A DNA stretch of 64,000 nucleotides from Candidatus Litorirhabdus singularis (lineage in GTDB: Bacteria > Pseudomonadota > Gammaproteobacteria > Pseudomonadales > Halieaceae). Position numbers and translations under genes: made by a program. The DNA lies in NCBI RefSeq assembly GCF_026262625.1, contig NZ_SHNN01000001.1, positions 62,001-126,000 on the forward strand. The letters are read 5' to 3'. The notes under the pieces were generated by a model, which had not been told where the DNA came from, made no database searches, and saw only the letters and a program-made list of their open reading frames with translations. Numbering within the stretch: position 1 is the stretch's first letter; each line of letters opens with the position of its first letter. Shown here in pieces: positions 43,806 through 54,703 of the stretch.

Positions 43806-44522
43806 TCAGGCCTGCTTGGCCTTGGCAGACTCGCGAGCCGCCAGCGCGTATGTCTGACGTACCAGAATACTGGAGAACTCGTCGGCAAAAACGTCATAAC
43901 GCCCAACTGTCACATCCACCTTGGCGGCAAACCGGTTATACGCGATTACCGCAGGTATCGCCGCAAACAGTCCCATGGCAGTAGCTATCAGCGCCTCTGA
44001 AATGCCGGGCGCAACAGTCGCCAAAGTGGCCTGCGTAGAATTGGCCAGCCCGCGGAATGAATGCATAATGCCCCAGACAGTACCAAACAGACCGATATAA
44101 GGGCTGGTAGACCCTACCGTTGCCAGAAATGGCAGGTGCTGTTCCAGTTTTTCCTCTTCCCGCGACTGGGCAATACGCATCGCCCGCCGCGCGCCGTCCA
44201 TCACCGTATCGGTATCCACACCGCCCTGCTTGATCAAGCGCGAAAATTCCTTGAAGCCGGCCCGAAATATATTCTCCATGCCCAGGGTTTCACCCGCCGC
44301 TGCACGCTCATTGCCCTCGTTGTAGATGGCCGCCAGGTCGGTGCCCGACCAAAACAGCTCTTCAAACTCCAGCATCTCGGCACGCACATGGCGAAAATAA
44401 ATAATGCGCTGAATAATCATAAACCAGGACGCTACTGAGGCTGCCAGCAACAGAGCCATAACCGCCTGCACGGTGATGCTGGCGTTCAGCACCAGGTCAA
44501 TCAGGCTTAATTGTTCTTCCAA
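43806..44522 (-). CDS. tolQ: Tol-Pal system protein TolQ
   Basis: A 238-residue MotA/TolQ/ExbB proton-channel protein with three membrane helices: VLNASITVQAVMALLLAASVASWFMII near the start, then two after residue 135 (STSPYIGLFGTVWGIMHSF; GISEALIATAMGLFAAIPAVIAYN). It drives the Tol-Pal system with the proton gradient. It is 18 bp after ybgC, and the whole group runs tolQRAB-pal-cpoB without long gaps. Confidence 0.95.
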   Translation of the reverse strand: MEEQLSLIDLVLNASITVQAVMALLLAASVASWFMIIQRIIYFRHVRAEMLEFEELFWSGTDLAAIYNEGNERAAAGETLGMENIFRAGFKEFSRLIKQGGVDTDTVMDGARRAMRIAQSREEEKLEQHLPFLATVGSTSPYIGLFGTVWGIMHSFRGLANSTQATLATVAPGISEALIATAMGLFAAIPAVIAYNRFAAKVDVTVGRYDVFADEFSSILVRQTYALAARESAKAKQA

Positions 44523-44540
44523 GCTATTACTCCCTGTTTT

Positions 44541-44945
44541 TCAAGCAGTGCTCAAGGCGCTGCGTATTGCCGCCGGCACTCGGGTCGGACGGGTATTATC
44601 ACGACGCACACTGACAATATTCACCTGCGCCTGCGCCAGCGACTCAGCGCCGCGCAATACCGCCTGCTCAAACACGATATTGGCGGCACCCACTTCAATA
44701 ACTCGTGCTGTCGCCTGCAGTTCATCGTCCAGACGCGCTGGCAACTGGTAGTTTATCTGCACATCGCGCACCACAAACATCAGATTCAGATTAAACACGT
44801 AATCTTTGCCAAAACCCTGTTCACGCATAAACTCAGTTCGGGCGCGCTCCATGTATTTGAGATAATTGACGTAGTAAACGATTCCACCGGCATCTGTGTC
44901 TTCAATGTAGACCCGCAATGGCCAGGAAAATTCCGCCTCAGTCAT
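44541..44945 (-). CDS. ybgC: Tol-Pal associated acyl-CoA thioesterase YbgC
   Basis: A hotdog-fold thioesterase of about 134 residues, starting [39 protein letters not shown]. The aspartate of DTDAGG and the tyrosine after it form the 4-hydroxybenzoyl-CoA-thioesterase-like active site. I chose ATG 44945 by comparison with other YbgC starts; ATG 44951 or GTG 44957 are possible. The start overlaps the ruvB stop. Confidence 0.92.
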   Translation of the reverse strand: MTEAEFSWPLRVYIEDTDAGGIVYYVNYLKYMERARTEFMREQGFGKDYVFNLNLMFVVRDVQINYQLPARLDDELQATARVIEVGAANIVFEQAVLRGAESLAQAQVNIVSVRRDNTRPTRVPAAIRSALSTA

Positions 44946-45996
44946 TCTCATCGCCACCCAGATTCAAATCCAGGTTGGCGGGCTCATCGCCGCGCTGCCA
45001 AGGCAGTCCGAAGTGCAGATAGGCCGTGCGAGTAGCCATACGGCCACGTGGCGTGCGCATCATATAGCCCTGTTGAATCAAAAACGGCTCCAGCACATCT
45101 TCAATAGTACCGCGCTCTTCTGAAATTGCGGCTGCCAGGCTATCTACGCCTACCGGTCCACCGTCAAACTTCTCTATCAGCGCCAAAAGCAAACGCCGGT
45201 CCAGGTGATCAAAACCCAATTGATCGACGCTCAGCATATCCAGCGCGCGCTCAGCAATGACGCCGCTAATAGTCCCGTCGCCTTTTACCTCGGCATAATC
45301 GCGCACTCGCCGCAGCAGGCGGTTGGCAATACGCGGGGTTCCACGCGCCCGCTGCGCTATCTCTACTGCGCCCTCCAACTCAACGGCGATCCCTAGAATA
45401 CTGCCAGCCCGAGTGACAATATCGGTCAGCTCGGCAACGCTGTAGAACTCCAGTCGCTGCACAATACCAAAACGGTCGCGCAGCGGTGACGTCAACAGAC
45501 CGGCACGAGTGGTTGCCCCCACCAGCGTAAACGGCGGTAAATCCAGCTTGATGCTGCGCGCTGCCGGGCCTTCACCAATCATGATATCCAGCTGATAGTC
45601 TTCCATGGCCGGATACAGTATTTCTTCGACAAACGGGCTCAGGCGGTGAATTTCGTCGATAAACAGAATATCGCCCGCTTCCAGGTTGGTCATCAACGCC
45701 GCAATATCGCCGGCTTTTTCCAATACCGGGCCCGACGTGCTTTTCAGGTCGCCGCCCATTTCGTGGGCGATAATATGCGCCAGCGTGGTCTTGCCGAGTC
45801 CAGGGGGGCCGAAAATAAGAGTATGATCCAGCGGCTCACCGCGGCCACGTGCGGCCTCAACAAAAATGGACATTTGCTCACGCACTACGGGCTGGCCCAC
45901 GTATTCACTGAGCGCTCGAGGACGCAAGGCGCGATCGACAACCTCTTCCTTGTTGCCCGTTTCCTCGGCGGCCACCAGACGGTCGGTTTCTATCAT
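44938..45996 (-). CDS. ruvB: Holliday junction helicase motor RuvB
   Basis: A 352-residue AAA+ ATPase. It has [28 protein letters not shown], Walker [17 protein letters not shown], Walker [14 protein letters not shown], sensor 1 [11 protein letters not shown] and the winged-helix C-terminus [27 protein letters not shown]. As hexamers on RuvA it drives branch migration. Its start overlaps the ruvA stop by 4 bp. Confidence 0.97.
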   Translation of the reverse strand: MIETDRLVAAEETGNKEEVVDRALRPRALSEYVGQPVVREQMSIFVEAARGRGEPLDHTLIFGPPGLGKTTLAHIIAHEMGGDLKSTSGPVLEKAGDIAALMTNLEAGDILFIDEIHRLSPFVEEILYPAMEDYQLDIMIGEGPAARSIKLDLPPFTLVGATTRAGLLTSPLRDRFGIVQRLEFYSVAELTDIVTRAGSILGIAVELEGAVEIAQRARGTPRIANRLLRRVRDYAEVKGDGTISGVIAERALDMLSVDQLGFDHLDRRLLLALIEKFDGGPVGVDSLAAAISEERGTIEDVLEPFLIQQGYMMRTPRGRMATRTAYLHFGLPWQRGDEPANLDLNLGGDEND

Positions 45997-46604
45997 TTGC
46001 CACGCACCATCGATTGCAAAGCCCTGCGAATCAACTCTTCACTGCGCTCAATGCTGTCGTCGTTGGCAGCGGCAACGGCGCGACTGGCCTCCGCCGGTTT
46101 GTAACCCAGCGCCACCAGGGCACTTTCAGCCTCGGCCAGCATATCGCGATCGCTGGCAGCCGCTGTGGTCGCAGCGGTAGGCTCTGCCAACTCCAGCATC
46201 CAGTCCTTGAGTCGATCGCGCATTTCGATCAGTAAGCGCTCGGCCGTCTTTTTGCCCACTCCGGGCAATTTCACCAGAGTAGAAATATCGTCTCGCTGCA
46301 CAGTGCGCACAAAAGAGTCGGCATCCATGCCAGATAGAATGCCCAGCGCCAACTTTGGTCCAACACCTGATACTTTGATCAAGCTGCGGAACAGATGCCG
46401 GTCACGTTCGCTGCTGAAGCCATACAGCAGCTGCGCATCCTCGCGCACCACAAAATGGGTGAACAGTGTCAGCGCGGTACCGGTGACTGGCAACTCGTAC
46501 AGCGTCGTCATTGGCACCTGAATTTCATAGCCAACCCCGCCGACATCCAGCAATATTTCGGGGGGTTGCTTCTCCAGCAATGTACCGCTGATTCTTCCTA
46601 TCAT
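45993..46604 (-). CDS. ruvA: Holliday junction-binding protein RuvA
   Basis: About 203 residues from ATG 46604, which gives the canonical N-terminus [28 protein letters not shown] (OB fold). Two helix-hairpin-helix motifs follow ([37 protein letters not shown]), and a C-terminal UBA-like domain that contacts RuvB ends it ([18 protein letters not shown]). Confidence 0.96.
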   Translation of the reverse strand: MIGRISGTLLEKQPPEILLDVGGVGYEIQVPMTTLYELPVTGTALTLFTHFVVREDAQLLYGFSSERDRHLFRSLIKVSGVGPKLALGILSGMDADSFVRTVQRDDISTLVKLPGVGKKTAERLLIEMRDRLKDWMLELAEPTAATTAAASDRDMLAEAESALVALGYKPAEASRAVAAANDDSIERSEELIRRALQSMVRGK

Positions 46605-46626
46605 ATGTGCTTCCAGTGGGTGCTGC

Positions 46627-47145
46627 TTATCTGGCCCGGCCACGACGACTAGTGCGGGCACCTGCCAACTTAATCATACTCTGATGTGTGTGGGCATGAC
46701 ACAAAGCCACGGCCAATGCATCGGCGGCATCTTCCGGTGGCACCGTGGGCAATTTCAGTAGCGACTTAACCATATGTTGCACCTGAGCTTTGTCCGCCGC
46801 TCCGGTACCCACTACAGCCTGTTTGATCGACTTGGCAGCGTACTCAAATACCGGCAGATCAGCATTAACCGCTGCAACAATAGCGGCACCTCGGGCCTGC
46901 CCCAGTTTGATGGCCGCTTTGGGGTCGCGCGCCATAAACACTTCTTCTATCGCAAATTCCTGCGGCGCATATTCAGCGATGATTTCGCTGACATTATCAA
47001 AAATGATCTTTAGCCGCGCCGGTAGCGACTCGCGGGGCAAACGGATGATACCGCTGGTTACGTACTCGGCGCGGCTGCCCTGCTGGTTGATAATACCGAA
47101 GCCAGTTTTCTGTGAGCCGGGATCAATGCCCAGAATAAGTGTCAT
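46627..47145 (-). CDS. ruvC: Crossover junction endodeoxyribonuclease RuvC
   Basis: 172 residues from ATG 47145, giving [19 protein letters not shown] with the first catalytic aspartate. The acidic residues continue in [24 protein letters not shown] and in the C-terminal [14 protein letters not shown]. It is a resolvase that cuts Holliday junctions. It lies 22 bp before ruvA and 52 bp after yebC. Confidence 0.96.
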   Translation of the reverse strand: MTLILGIDPGSQKTGFGIINQQGSRAEYVTSGIIRLPRESLPARLKIIFDNVSEIIAEYAPQEFAIEEVFMARDPKAAIKLGQARGAAIVAAVNADLPVFEYAAKSIKQAVVGTGAADKAQVQHMVKSLLKLPTVPPEDAADALAVALCHAHTHQSMIKLAGARTSRRGRAR

Positions 47146-47197
47146 GCGGTGTCCACCAGCGCCTGCCGTGGTCACATTATGACCCAGGCGGCAGGGT

Positions 47198-47944
47198 TCA
47201 GCCCAGCGCTTCCAGCACCTCGTCGGGTATTTCGACGTTGGTGTACACGTTTTGCACGTCGTCCAGGTCTTCCAGCGCGTCAATCAGGCCGAGAATTTTC
47301 TCGGCACCGCCGACATCGACCGGCACTGTAGTGCTGGCAATCATGGTCACTTCACTTTCTTCGCATTCCAGCCCAGCCTCATCCAGTGAGGACTTGACCG
47401 CTGCCAGATCCTCCCACGGAGTCAGCACTTCCAGCGAGCCGTCGTCATGGCTCTCGACATCCTCGGCGCCGGCTTCCAGTGCCGCTTCCATAATCTGCTC
47501 TTCATCGACACCCGGAGCAAAGCTGATCTGGCCACGACGCTCAAACAGGTAGGCAACAGAACCATCGGTACCCAGATTGCCGCCACGTTTACTAAAGGCG
47601 TGCCGCACTTCGGCCACGGTGCGATTGCGATTGTCGGTCATCACCTCGATCAGAACCGCAATACCGCCGGGGGCATAACCCTCATAGGTCAGCTCCTCCA
47701 TGTCGTCCGCTTCATTGGTACCAGCGCCACGGGCAATCGCCCGCTCAACGGTATCGCGGGTCATATTCGCGCCCAGTGCTTTATCTACCGCAGCGCGCAG
47801 GCGCGGATTATCTTCCGGCAGCGGACCGCCCTGCTTGGCTGCCACCACCAGTTCGCGAATCAGTTTGGTGAACATTTTGCCGCGCTTGGCGTCCTGAGCC
47901 GCCTTGCGGTGCTTGATATTGGCCCATTTACTGTGTCCTGCCAT
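47198..47944 (-). CDS. yebC: YebC/PmpR-family regulatory protein
   Basis: 248 residues beginning [32 protein letters not shown], the invariant YebC start, with [27 protein letters not shown] and a C-terminal domain ending [15 protein letters not shown]. Members act as transcriptional regulators or, as shown for some, in relieving ribosome stalling. It sits between aspS and ruvC as in many gammaproteobacteria. Confidence 0.96.
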   Translation of the reverse strand: MAGHSKWANIKHRKAAQDAKRGKMFTKLIRELVVAAKQGGPLPEDNPRLRAAVDKALGANMTRDTVERAIARGAGTNEADDMEELTYEGYAPGGIAVLIEVMTDNRNRTVAEVRHAFSKRGGNLGTDGSVAYLFERRGQISFAPGVDEEQIMEAALEAGAEDVESHDDGSLEVLTPWEDLAAVKSSLDEAGLECEESEVTMIASTTVPVDVGGAEKILGLIDALEDLDDVQNVYTNVEIPDEVLEALG

Positions 47945-47948
47945 TACC

Positions 47949-49739
47949 TTACCCCTCTTCAGCCTTATCGGCGGCTGCCGGTGCTTCGCGCAAACGGATA
48001 TTCAGTTCACGCAGCTGCGCCGAGTCAACCACGCCAGGTGCCTCAGTCATCACGCAGGCGGCACTCTGGGTTTTGGGAAACGCTATCACGTCCCTAATTG
48101 AAGCCGAGCCTGTCATCAGCATGACCAGACGGTCGAGCCCAAAAGCCAGTCCACCGTGCGGCGGCGCTCCGTACTTCAGTGCATCCAGCAAGAAGCCAAA
48201 CTTTTCCTGCGCCTCTGCCGGTGCGATAGCCAAAATATCAAACACCGCCTCCTGCATACTACGCTGATGAATACGGATTGAACCGCCACCAAGCTCAGTA
48301 CCGTTGAGTACCATGTCGTAGGCCCTGGACAAAGCCGTGGCCGGGTTAGCTTTGAGCTCTTCCACGCTGCACGAGGGAGCCGTAAACGGATGATGCAATG
48401 GTGTCAGGTTGCCCTGCGAATCAGGTTCAAACATGGGGAAGTCCACCACCCACAGAGGCGCCCAGCCGTCAGCGATAAGTCCTTGGTCTTCACCCAGCTT
48501 GACACGCAGCGCGCCTAGCGACTCGTTAACAATGGCAGTTTTGTCGGCGCCAAAGAAAATGATATCACCATCGGCGGCTTCCAGACGCTGCATCAACTGG
48601 GTGACAATCTCCTCAGGCATGAATTTGAGAATGGGCGATTGCAGCCCCTCAACACCAGCGGCAATGTCATTGACCTTGATCCAGGCCAGGCCACGCGCGC
48701 CGTACACCGAAACAAACTTGGTATAAGCGTCAATTTCCTTGCGACTGATACCGCTGCCACCTGTTACTTTCAGAGCGGCAACGCGCCCATCAGGGTCAGT
48801 AGCGGGGCCATGAAACACCTTAAATTCTACCTGCGCCATCAGATCGTCGACGCTTACCAACTCCAGGGGAATGCGCAGATCAGGCTTATCGGAGCCAAAT
48901 CGCTCCATCGCTTCGGCGTAGGTCATGTGCGGAAAGGCGGGCAGCTGGACATCCAGCACCTGATCAAACAAACCCACTATCATGCGCTCGGTAATCTCCA
49001 TAATCGCGGCTTCATCCAGAAATGCCGTTTCAATGTCGATTTGGGTGAACTCCGGCTGACGGTCGGCACGCAGGTCTTCGTCGCGAAAACACTTGGCAAT
49101 CTGATAGTAGCGATCAAAGCCCGACACCATGAGTAGCTGCTTGAACAGCTGCGGCGACTGCGGCAACGCAAAGAATTGTCCGGGGTGGGTGCGGCTGGGA
49201 ACCAGGTAATCGCGCGCGCCCTCAGGCGTGGCGCGGGTCAGAATAGGCGTCTCAATGTCCAGAAAGCCTTCCGCGTCGAGAAAGTTGCGTACCGCAGTGG
49301 TGATTTTTGAGCGCTGAATAAAGCGCTGCTGCATCTCATTCCGACGCAGATCCATGTACCGGTAACGCAGACGCACGTCCTCGCCTACCGAGGTATGCTC
49401 GTCAAGCTGGAATGGCGGTGTTTCGGCGGCGTTGAGTATTTCCAACTCCTTACCCAGTACTTCGATCTGGCCAGTAGCCATAGTCGGGTTTACCGTTCCC
49501 TCGCCGCGCGCACGAACGCGTCCGGTCACCCGCAGCACATATTCGCTACGCACCCGATCGGCGGCCTCAAAATGCTCTTCGGTATCGGGATCAAACACCA
49601 CCTGAACAATGCCCTGGCGGTCCCGCATATCAAGGAAAATAACCCCGCCATGGTCGCGACGCCGGTCTACCCACCCGCAAAGCGTAACGGTTTCATCAAT
49701 CTGGTCGGTAGTCAGAGCGCCACAATAATGACTGCGCAT
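47949..49739 (-). CDS. aspS: Aspartyl-tRNA synthetase
   Basis: A 596-residue bacterial-type class IIb synthetase. The N-terminal anticodon-binding OB fold is [33 protein letters not shown]. Class II motif 2 is [30 protein letters not shown], followed by the GAD insertion domain. Motif 3 is [28 protein letters not shown]. It charges tRNA-Asp. It is the first gene of the aspS-yebC-ruv group. Confidence 0.97.
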   Translation of the reverse strand: MRSHYCGALTTDQIDETVTLCGWVDRRRDHGGVIFLDMRDRQGIVQVVFDPDTEEHFEAADRVRSEYVLRVTGRVRARGEGTVNPTMATGQIEVLGKELEILNAAETPPFQLDEHTSVGEDVRLRYRYMDLRRNEMQQRFIQRSKITTAVRNFLDAEGFLDIETPILTRATPEGARDYLVPSRTHPGQFFALPQSPQLFKQLLMVSGFDRYYQIAKCFRDEDLRADRQPEFTQIDIETAFLDEAAIMEITERMIVGLFDQVLDVQLPAFPHMTYAEAMERFGSDKPDLRIPLELVSVDDLMAQVEFKVFHGPATDPDGRVAALKVTGGSGISRKEIDAYTKFVSVYGARGLAWIKVNDIAAGVEGLQSPILKFMPEEIVTQLMQRLEAADGDIIFFGADKTAIVNESLGALRVKLGEDQGLIADGWAPLWVVDFPMFEPDSQGNLTPLHHPFTAPSCSVEELKANPATALSRAYDMVLNGTELGGGSIRIHQRSMQEAVFDILAIAPAEAQEKFGFLLDALKYGAPPHGGLAFGLDRLVMLMTGSASIRDVIAFPKTQSAACVMTEAPGVVDSAQLRELNIRLREAPAAADKAEEG

Positions 49740-49775
49740 AATAAAAAGCCTTTGGTTGCTAATGGTGCGGAGGAG

Positions 49776-50087
49776 TCAGCCCGCCGCTTTTGAATCACCC
49801 GACTTGCCACCGGATGAGGAGCCAGAGTCGGCCTTCTTACCGGCCGCAGGCGCACTGCCGCCCGCAGAATCGCCGCCAGAGTCACCAGCAAGGTTCTTTT
49901 TGTTGCCGGTTTTAAAATCGGTCTCGTACCAGCCGCCGCCTTTGAGGCGAAACGCCGCCGCTGACACTTTTTTGTTAAGCGCCGCGGCGCCACAGGCAGG
50001 GCACTCCAGCAAAGGATCATCACTGATCTTCTGCAGAGCCTCCAGCGAGTGCTGGCAGGACTGGCACTGATATTCATATATCGGCAT
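49776..50087 (-). CDS. FmdB-type zinc-ribbon protein
   Basis: About 103 residues beginning MPIYEYQCQSCQHSLEALQKISDDPLLECPACGAAALNKKVSAAAF. The two CxxC knuckles form the FmdB/CxxC_CXXC_SSSS zinc ribbon. The C-terminal 40 residues are a low-complexity Gly/Ser/Lys/Asp tail (GDSGGDSAGGSAPAAGKK). ATG 50087 is preferred, with GGAG upstream. It lies directly upstream of aspS as in related genomes. The function is unsettled. Confidence 0.88.
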   Translation of the reverse strand: MPIYEYQCQSCQHSLEALQKISDDPLLECPACGAAALNKKVSAAAFRLKGGGWYETDFKTGNKKNLAGDSGGDSAGGSAPAAGKKADSGSSSGGKSGDSKAAG

Positions 50088-50267
50088 GTTCACCCGCTCC
50101 TATTTTGGACCATTAGCACGAACGCAAGGCCCAAGGATTTCGAAAGGCGCGAATTTTAGCGCAAAATGTCAGGCGCAGGTAGCCTTAAAAAGACACAGGC
50201 TCAGTAGCCTGACGATAGAGGTAGGGGTGACATGACCAGACTCACTGGCCGAAAGGGGGAAAGCATG

Positions 50268-50295
50268 CACACCGCCTCTTCCCAGAGGCAGTGTG
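50268..50295 (-). terminator. Probable terminator of the HU-like gene
   Basis: A 12-bp stem CACACTGCCTCT/AGAGGCGGTGTG (one mismatch) with a 4-base loop. It lies 12 bp beyond the stop of the HU-like gene and is followed on the minus strand by a pyrimidine stretch. The T-run is interrupted by Cs. Confidence 0.4.
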
Positions 50296-50306
50296 ATTCT
50301 AAGCCT

Positions 50307-50735
50307 TTAAGAGCTGGCGAACTCTTTCATTTTCTTCAGAGGACGAACCTTTACAGCGATGCTGGCAGGCTTGGCCTTAAAGACAGTGGCTTCACCCGTG
50401 AAAGGGTTGATGCCCTTACGCGCTTTCTTCGCAGGCTTCTTCACTGTGGTGATTTTCATCATTCCAGGAATGGTGAACTCGCCAATGCCACGCTTTTTGA
50501 TGCTGCGCTCGATCAGGGTGTCCATTTCATCCATCACCGAGGCGACCTGCTTTTTGGTCAGTCCAGTGTTGTCAGAAATAGATGCCACGATCTGGCTTTT
50601 GGTCATTTTGGTGCTGATAGCCGGAGCCTTCTTCACCGGGGCTGCCTTTTTTGCTACTGCCTTCTTCTTGGCTGGAGCTGCCTTTTTCTTGGCTGGAGCT
50701 GCCTTCTTCTTAGTTGCTGCTTTTTTTGTGGCCAT
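50307..50735 (-). CDS. HU-family DNA-binding protein with Lys/Ala-rich N-terminal tail
   Basis: About 142 residues from ATG 50735. The first 40 residues are a histone-H1-like tail of AAPAKKK and KKAAPVKKA repeats. The HU/IHF fold follows: MTKSQIVASISDNTGLTKKQVASVMDEMDTLIERSIKKRGIGEFTIPGMMKI, then ARKGINPFTGEATVFKAKPASIAVKVRP. A nucleoid protein. The tail should add non-specific DNA binding; such tails are known in several marine gammaproteobacteria. Confidence 0.9.
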   Translation of the reverse strand: MATKKAATKKKAAPAKKKAAPAKKKAVAKKAAPVKKAPAISTKMTKSQIVASISDNTGLTKKQVASVMDEMDTLIERSIKKRGIGEFTIPGMMKITTVKKPAKKARKGINPFTGEATVFKAKPASIAVKVRPLKKMKEFASS

Positions 50736-51021
50736 GTAAGTGTGCCCTTCCTTTCTAGTCTGAAAAACGTCACCACGCGCCCGCCAACCAGTTTCGGTTG
50801 ACGTACAAGACTCGTAGCACCCGGCCACAAGGTATAATCCATGAAACGCTGCAATACAAGTGATTTACGGCGAATTGGCAAAAATAGTGCCAATAAACCA
50901 CTAGAAACATAGTGCCAGCGGCGTAGGCGCTGAATTATTACCCTTAAAATATAGACTCACCTGTACCCACAACGACAAAAAAACGTAGAATGGCGGGCTA
51001 TCTGATACAACGGAATACAAC

Positions 51022-52737
51022 ATGCGCGCCAGTAAATTTTTAATTGCTACGGTGAAGGAAACACCTTCCGACGCCGAGGTTATCAGCCATCAACTCATGC
51101 TGCGCGCTGGGCTGATTCGAAAACTGGCGGCAGGACTCTACACCTGGCTGCCCATGGGCCTGCGCGTGTTGCGTAAAGTCGAGGCGGTGGTCCGCGAGGA
51201 AATGAACAACGCGGGAAGCCAGGAGGTCTCAATGCCTGTAGTGCAGCCGGCTGAACTGTGGCAAGAATCAGGCCGCTGGCATGAGTACGGCGCAGAATTG
51301 CTGCGCATCCGTGATCGCCACCAACGCGACTTCTGCCTGGGACCTACCCACGAAGAAGTTATCACCGACCTGGTACGCAACGAAATCAAAAGTTATAAGC
51401 AGCTGCCCTGCAGCTTCTACCAGATACAGACCAAGTTCCGCGATGAAATCAGACCGCGCTTTGGGATTATGCGAGCCCGCGAGTTTCTGATGAAAGATGC
51501 CTACTCTTTTCACTTGAACCAGGAGTCTCTGCAGCAAACCTACGAAGAAATGCACGCTGCCTACACTCAAATCTTTACCCGCCTGGGCTTGGATTTCAGG
51601 CCTGTAATAGCTGACTCCGGCAGCATAGGCGGCAACGCTTCACAGGAATTCCATGTGCTGGCCGACTCAGGAGAGGATGCTATCGCCTTCAGCGATAGCA
51701 GCGACTACGCCGCCAATATCGAAATGGCAGAAGCACTAGCACCTGCGTCCGAAGCACCTGCAGCGGCTGAGGCCATGACGGAAGTGGCCACACCTAATGC
51801 CCACACCATCGAAGAAGTGTGTGCTCAGCTACAGCTGGCCGCCGAGCAGACGCTGAAAACGCTGATTGTCAAAGGCGACTCGGAGGAGCAGCCACTAATA
51901 GCGCTGACCGTCCGCGGCGATCACCAGTTGAACGAACTCAAAGCTGAAAAACTGGACGGCGTGGCAGCACCACTGGAGTTTGCCGAAGAGGCGGCCATTG
52001 TTGCCGCAACCGCCTGTGGCACCGGCTCGCTGGGCCCGGTCAACCTAAACCTGCCCTGTTACACGGACCGCAGTGCTGCCTGCCTGTCTGACTTTACCTG
52101 TGGCGCCAACCGCGACGGGTTTCACCTGCGTGGAGTTAACTGGAGTCGCGATGCTAGCGTCGGCAAAGTCGCCGATATCCGTAACGTTGAGGCTGGCGAT
52201 CCCAGCCCCGATGGTAACGGCACACTGGTCATTAAACGCGGTATAGAAGTCGGCCATATATTTCAGCTGGGCAAAAAATACAGCCAGGCCCTCAACGCCC
52301 AGGTACTCAATGAACAGGGCAAAACCGAGACGGTCAGCATGGGCTGTTACGGTATTGGCGTCAGCCGAGTGGTGGCCGCCGCCATCGAGCAGAACCACGA
52401 TGACAATGGCATTATCTGGCCAGCGGGAATTGCCCCATTCCAGATCGCTATCGTGCCCCTGAACATGCATAAGTCAGAGGCCGTCGCGAGCTGCGCCGAA
52501 AAACTCTACGCAGAGCTGAGCGCCGCGGGCATCGAGGTGTTGCTGGACGACCGTAATGAGCGCCCGGGGGTAAAATTTGCCGATATGGAGCTCATCGGGA
52601 TACCTCATCGAGTGGTGATTGGCGACCGCGCCCTTGCCGAACAAAAAATTGAGTACAAAGGGCGCCGCGATAGCGAGCCAACGTTGGTTGACCAAACCGC
52701 GATACTCAGTTTCCTGACCGAGAGATTAAACGCCTAG
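51022..52737 (+). CDS. proS: Prolyl-tRNA synthetase (bacterial type)
   Basis: A 571-residue class II synthetase with the bacterial editing insertion. It begins [46 protein letters not shown]. Motif 2 lies in [57 protein letters not shown] YbaK-like insert occupies about 240-390, and [27 protein letters not shown] (motif 3) and an anticodon-binding domain complete it. It is followed 2 bp later by the transglycosylase gene. Confidence 0.97.
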   Translation: MRASKFLIATVKETPSDAEVISHQLMLRAGLIRKLAAGLYTWLPMGLRVLRKVEAVVREEMNNAGSQEVSMPVVQPAELWQESGRWHEYGAELLRIRDRHQRDFCLGPTHEEVITDLVRNEIKSYKQLPCSFYQIQTKFRDEIRPRFGIMRAREFLMKDAYSFHLNQESLQQTYEEMHAAYTQIFTRLGLDFRPVIADSGSIGGNASQEFHVLADSGEDAIAFSDSSDYAANIEMAEALAPASEAPAAAEAMTEVATPNAHTIEEVCAQLQLAAEQTLKTLIVKGDSEEQPLIALTVRGDHQLNELKAEKLDGVAAPLEFAEEAAIVAATACGTGSLGPVNLNLPCYTDRSAACLSDFTCGANRDGFHLRGVNWSRDASVGKVADIRNVEAGDPSPDGNGTLVIKRGIEVGHIFQLGKKYSQALNAQVLNEQGKTETVSMGCYGIGVSRVVAAAIEQNHDDNGIIWPAGIAPFQIAIVPLNMHKSEAVASCAEKLYAELSAAGIEVLLDDRNERPGVKFADMELIGIPHRVVIGDRALAEQKIEYKGRRDSEPTLVDQTAILSFLTERLNA

Positions 52738-52739
52738 GT

Positions 52740-53336
52740 ATGCGTGCTAGCAACCTAGGTTTCATCTGCGGCCTGCTACTGTGTGTCGGCAGTGTCCAGA
52801 GCGTGGCACAACCCCATGACACTCAGGAATACGAACAACTGCGGCAATTCCTGCAGCAGAGTATCGCCGACTCGGAAAGCTTTGAAGACCGCTTCGACGC
52901 CGAGGTTTGGCTACTCGACATGTCCAACCGGTTGCAGCAGTACGTCAAAGACCCCGAGCAACGCCTGCAACTGTTGCAGGAGGTCCATCGCTACGCCAGC
53001 CAGAGCCAGCTACCGCCAGAATTGGTACTTGCCGTGATTGAAGTGGAGAGCCATTTCGACCGCTTTGCCGTATCGCGTGTGGGCGCCCAGGGCATGATGC
53101 AGGTGATGCCATTCTGGAAAGACGAAATTGGCCGTCCGGAGGACAACCTGACCCTTACCAGCACCAATCTCTCCTACGGCTGTCGCATCCTGCAGTTTTA
53201 TATCAAACGCGAGAAAGGCAACTTAACGCGTGCACTGGCGGCTTATAATGGAAGCCTCGGCAGCACCCGTTACAGTGACAAAGTCGAAGCGGCCTGGCGC
53301 CGCAACTGGCGCGGCCCAAACCTCGACTGGGAGTAG
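52740..53336 (+). CDS. Lytic transglycosylase, SLT family
   Basis: A 198-residue exported protein with signal peptide (FICGLLLCVGSVQSVAQ). It has a lysozyme-like SLT domain: PPELVLAVIEVESHFDRFAVSRVGAQGMMQVMPFWKDEIG, with the catalytic glutamate in IEVESHFD (about E101). It continues with NLSYGCRILQFYI and LAAYNGSLGSTRYSDKV. It cleaves the glycan backbone of peptidoglycan with formation of anhydro-muramic ends. It is co-transcribed with proS. Confidence 0.9.
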   Translation: MRASNLGFICGLLLCVGSVQSVAQPHDTQEYEQLRQFLQQSIADSESFEDRFDAEVWLLDMSNRLQQYVKDPEQRLQLLQEVHRYASQSQLPPELVLAVIEVESHFDRFAVSRVGAQGMMQVMPFWKDEIGRPEDNLTLTSTNLSYGCRILQFYIKREKGNLTRALAAYNGSLGSTRYSDKVEAAWRRNWRGPNLDWE

Positions 53337-53343
53337 CTGTAAG

Positions 53344-53607
53344 CTACACCCCCATACTGGATAAAGCCGACATAAGGCGCCGCGCAATCCCGGTCATAGT
53401 CGGATGGTCGGTCTCGAACGCAGAAATTACCGCATCCACAGCATCCACAACTTCCTGCGGCTCCTGCTCTACGGGCTCACCACTGAGGTGCTGCTCCATG
53501 CTGGCTACCAAGTTCAGTAGCCGACTGCGCTCTGCGCTTTCCAATGGCAAATTTTCGATCTCCATCGCCAGGTCAACCAGGTCTTTTGCTACTTTATCTT
53601 TGTCCAC
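53344..53607 (-). CDS. Small DUF4404-like protein
   Basis: An 87-residue acidic helical protein (LVDLAMEIENLPLESAERSRLLNLVASMEQHL; VVDAVDAVISAFETDHPTMTGIARRLMSALSSMGV). The length and the ending ETDHPTMTGIARRLMSALSSMGV fit my recollection of the DUF4404 family, which has no assigned function. It converges with the transglycosylase gene and lies just downstream of the AraC gene. Confidence 0.6.
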   Translation of the reverse strand: MDKDKVAKDLVDLAMEIENLPLESAERSRLLNLVASMEQHLSGEPVEQEPQEVVDAVDAVISAFETDHPTMTGIARRLMSALSSMGV

Positions 53608-53631
53608 TACCTTATCCCTTTTTGAATAGCT

Positions 53632-54681
53632 CTATCGGTATTCCCCAGGCGATTGCCCGGTCCACTTTTTAAACGAACGATGAAATGCACTGGGGTCACT
53701 GAAACCCACCCGCTCGGCCACATCGCTCACAGTCATACGCGCCCTACTTAACAATGATATCGCGATATCGCGGCGCGCGTTATCTTTGATGCGCTGGTAA
53801 GAGGTACCCTCTTTCTCCAAGCGCCGGCGCAGGGTTCGCGCCGACATATTCAACATACCGGTTAACTCTTCAAAGCTGGGTAAATCGCCTCCCAGGTCAT
53901 CACCCAACAAGCCGCGAATACGCGTTGTTATGGACACTTCACTAGCGATGGGGCTGATAACCACGTGATAGGGCGCCACCCGCAAAAAATCTTCTACGTC
54001 AGCTTCAGTTCTCAGCAACGGCGCATCCAGGTGACGGGCACTAAAGGTCACCGCATTGCAATCACTGTCAAAGTCCACCGGGCAGTGAAAAAAGTGCCGC
54101 AGTGGCACCAGACTGCCGGGCTCCGGACCGACACAGGTCGCCGACACAATGTCGATGTACTGCCCGGTCATCCAACCACAGACGCGCATCCACATGGCCA
54201 TACCGCACAACACGCCAGACTGCTGGGGCGGATGCTGCGGGTCCGCCGCAGAGAAGTAACGCAGACTTACTGTTCGCGCAGAGCTATCTGTTACCAACTC
54301 ATGCACACGAACCTCCCCGCGACGCTCGCGGCAGCTGGCGTTGAATTCAATAGCACGCTCCATCGCCGTACCCAGATTGGCGCAATGTAGCAGCGAGAAT
54401 AACAACAGACGGGTACTGCCCCAAGGCGTTTTACAGTCTCCCACCGCGCCGCCCGATTCATCGTTCAGCGCCTGAAACAACGCCATGCACAGGCGGCTGT
54501 ATTGCTCGACCGAAATAAACACCTGGGGCTCTGCAGACTCCTGTAGCGGATTCCAGGGGAAGCCCGCCTGACGCAACAAGGCGCTGACGTCCAGCTTGGC
54601 ATTATTCGCCTGCACCAATAGCGCCCTGACAAAACTCAGGGGCACCGGTTCATTCAGTTTGTACGCTTCTGTTTTTGCCAT
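53632..54681 (-). CDS. AraC-family transcriptional regulator
   Basis: 349 residues. The N-terminal effector region (ALLVQANNAKLDVSALLRQAGFPW) is of the Arabinose_bd/OruR type. The C-terminal double helix-turn-helix is MLNMSARTLRRRLEKEGTSYQRIKDNARRDIAISLLSRARMTVSDVAERVGFSDPSAFHRSFKKWTGQSPGEYR. This AraC subgroup often controls lipid or aromatic catabolism. It lies 22 bp downstream of the 400-residue gene and may be co-transcribed with, and regulate, it. Confidence 0.9.
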   Translation of the reverse strand: MAKTEAYKLNEPVPLSFVRALLVQANNAKLDVSALLRQAGFPWNPLQESAEPQVFISVEQYSRLCMALFQALNDESGGAVGDCKTPWGSTRLLLFSLLHCANLGTAMERAIEFNASCRERRGEVRVHELVTDSSARTVSLRYFSAADPQHPPQQSGVLCGMAMWMRVCGWMTGQYIDIVSATCVGPEPGSLVPLRHFFHCPVDFDSDCNAVTFSARHLDAPLLRTEADVEDFLRVAPYHVVISPIASEVSITTRIRGLLGDDLGGDLPSFEELTGMLNMSARTLRRRLEKEGTSYQRIKDNARRDIAISLLSRARMTVSDVAERVGFSDPSAFHRSFKKWTGQSPGEYR

Positions 54682-54703
54682 GGCAGCAGGTCAAGTACCG
54701 GTG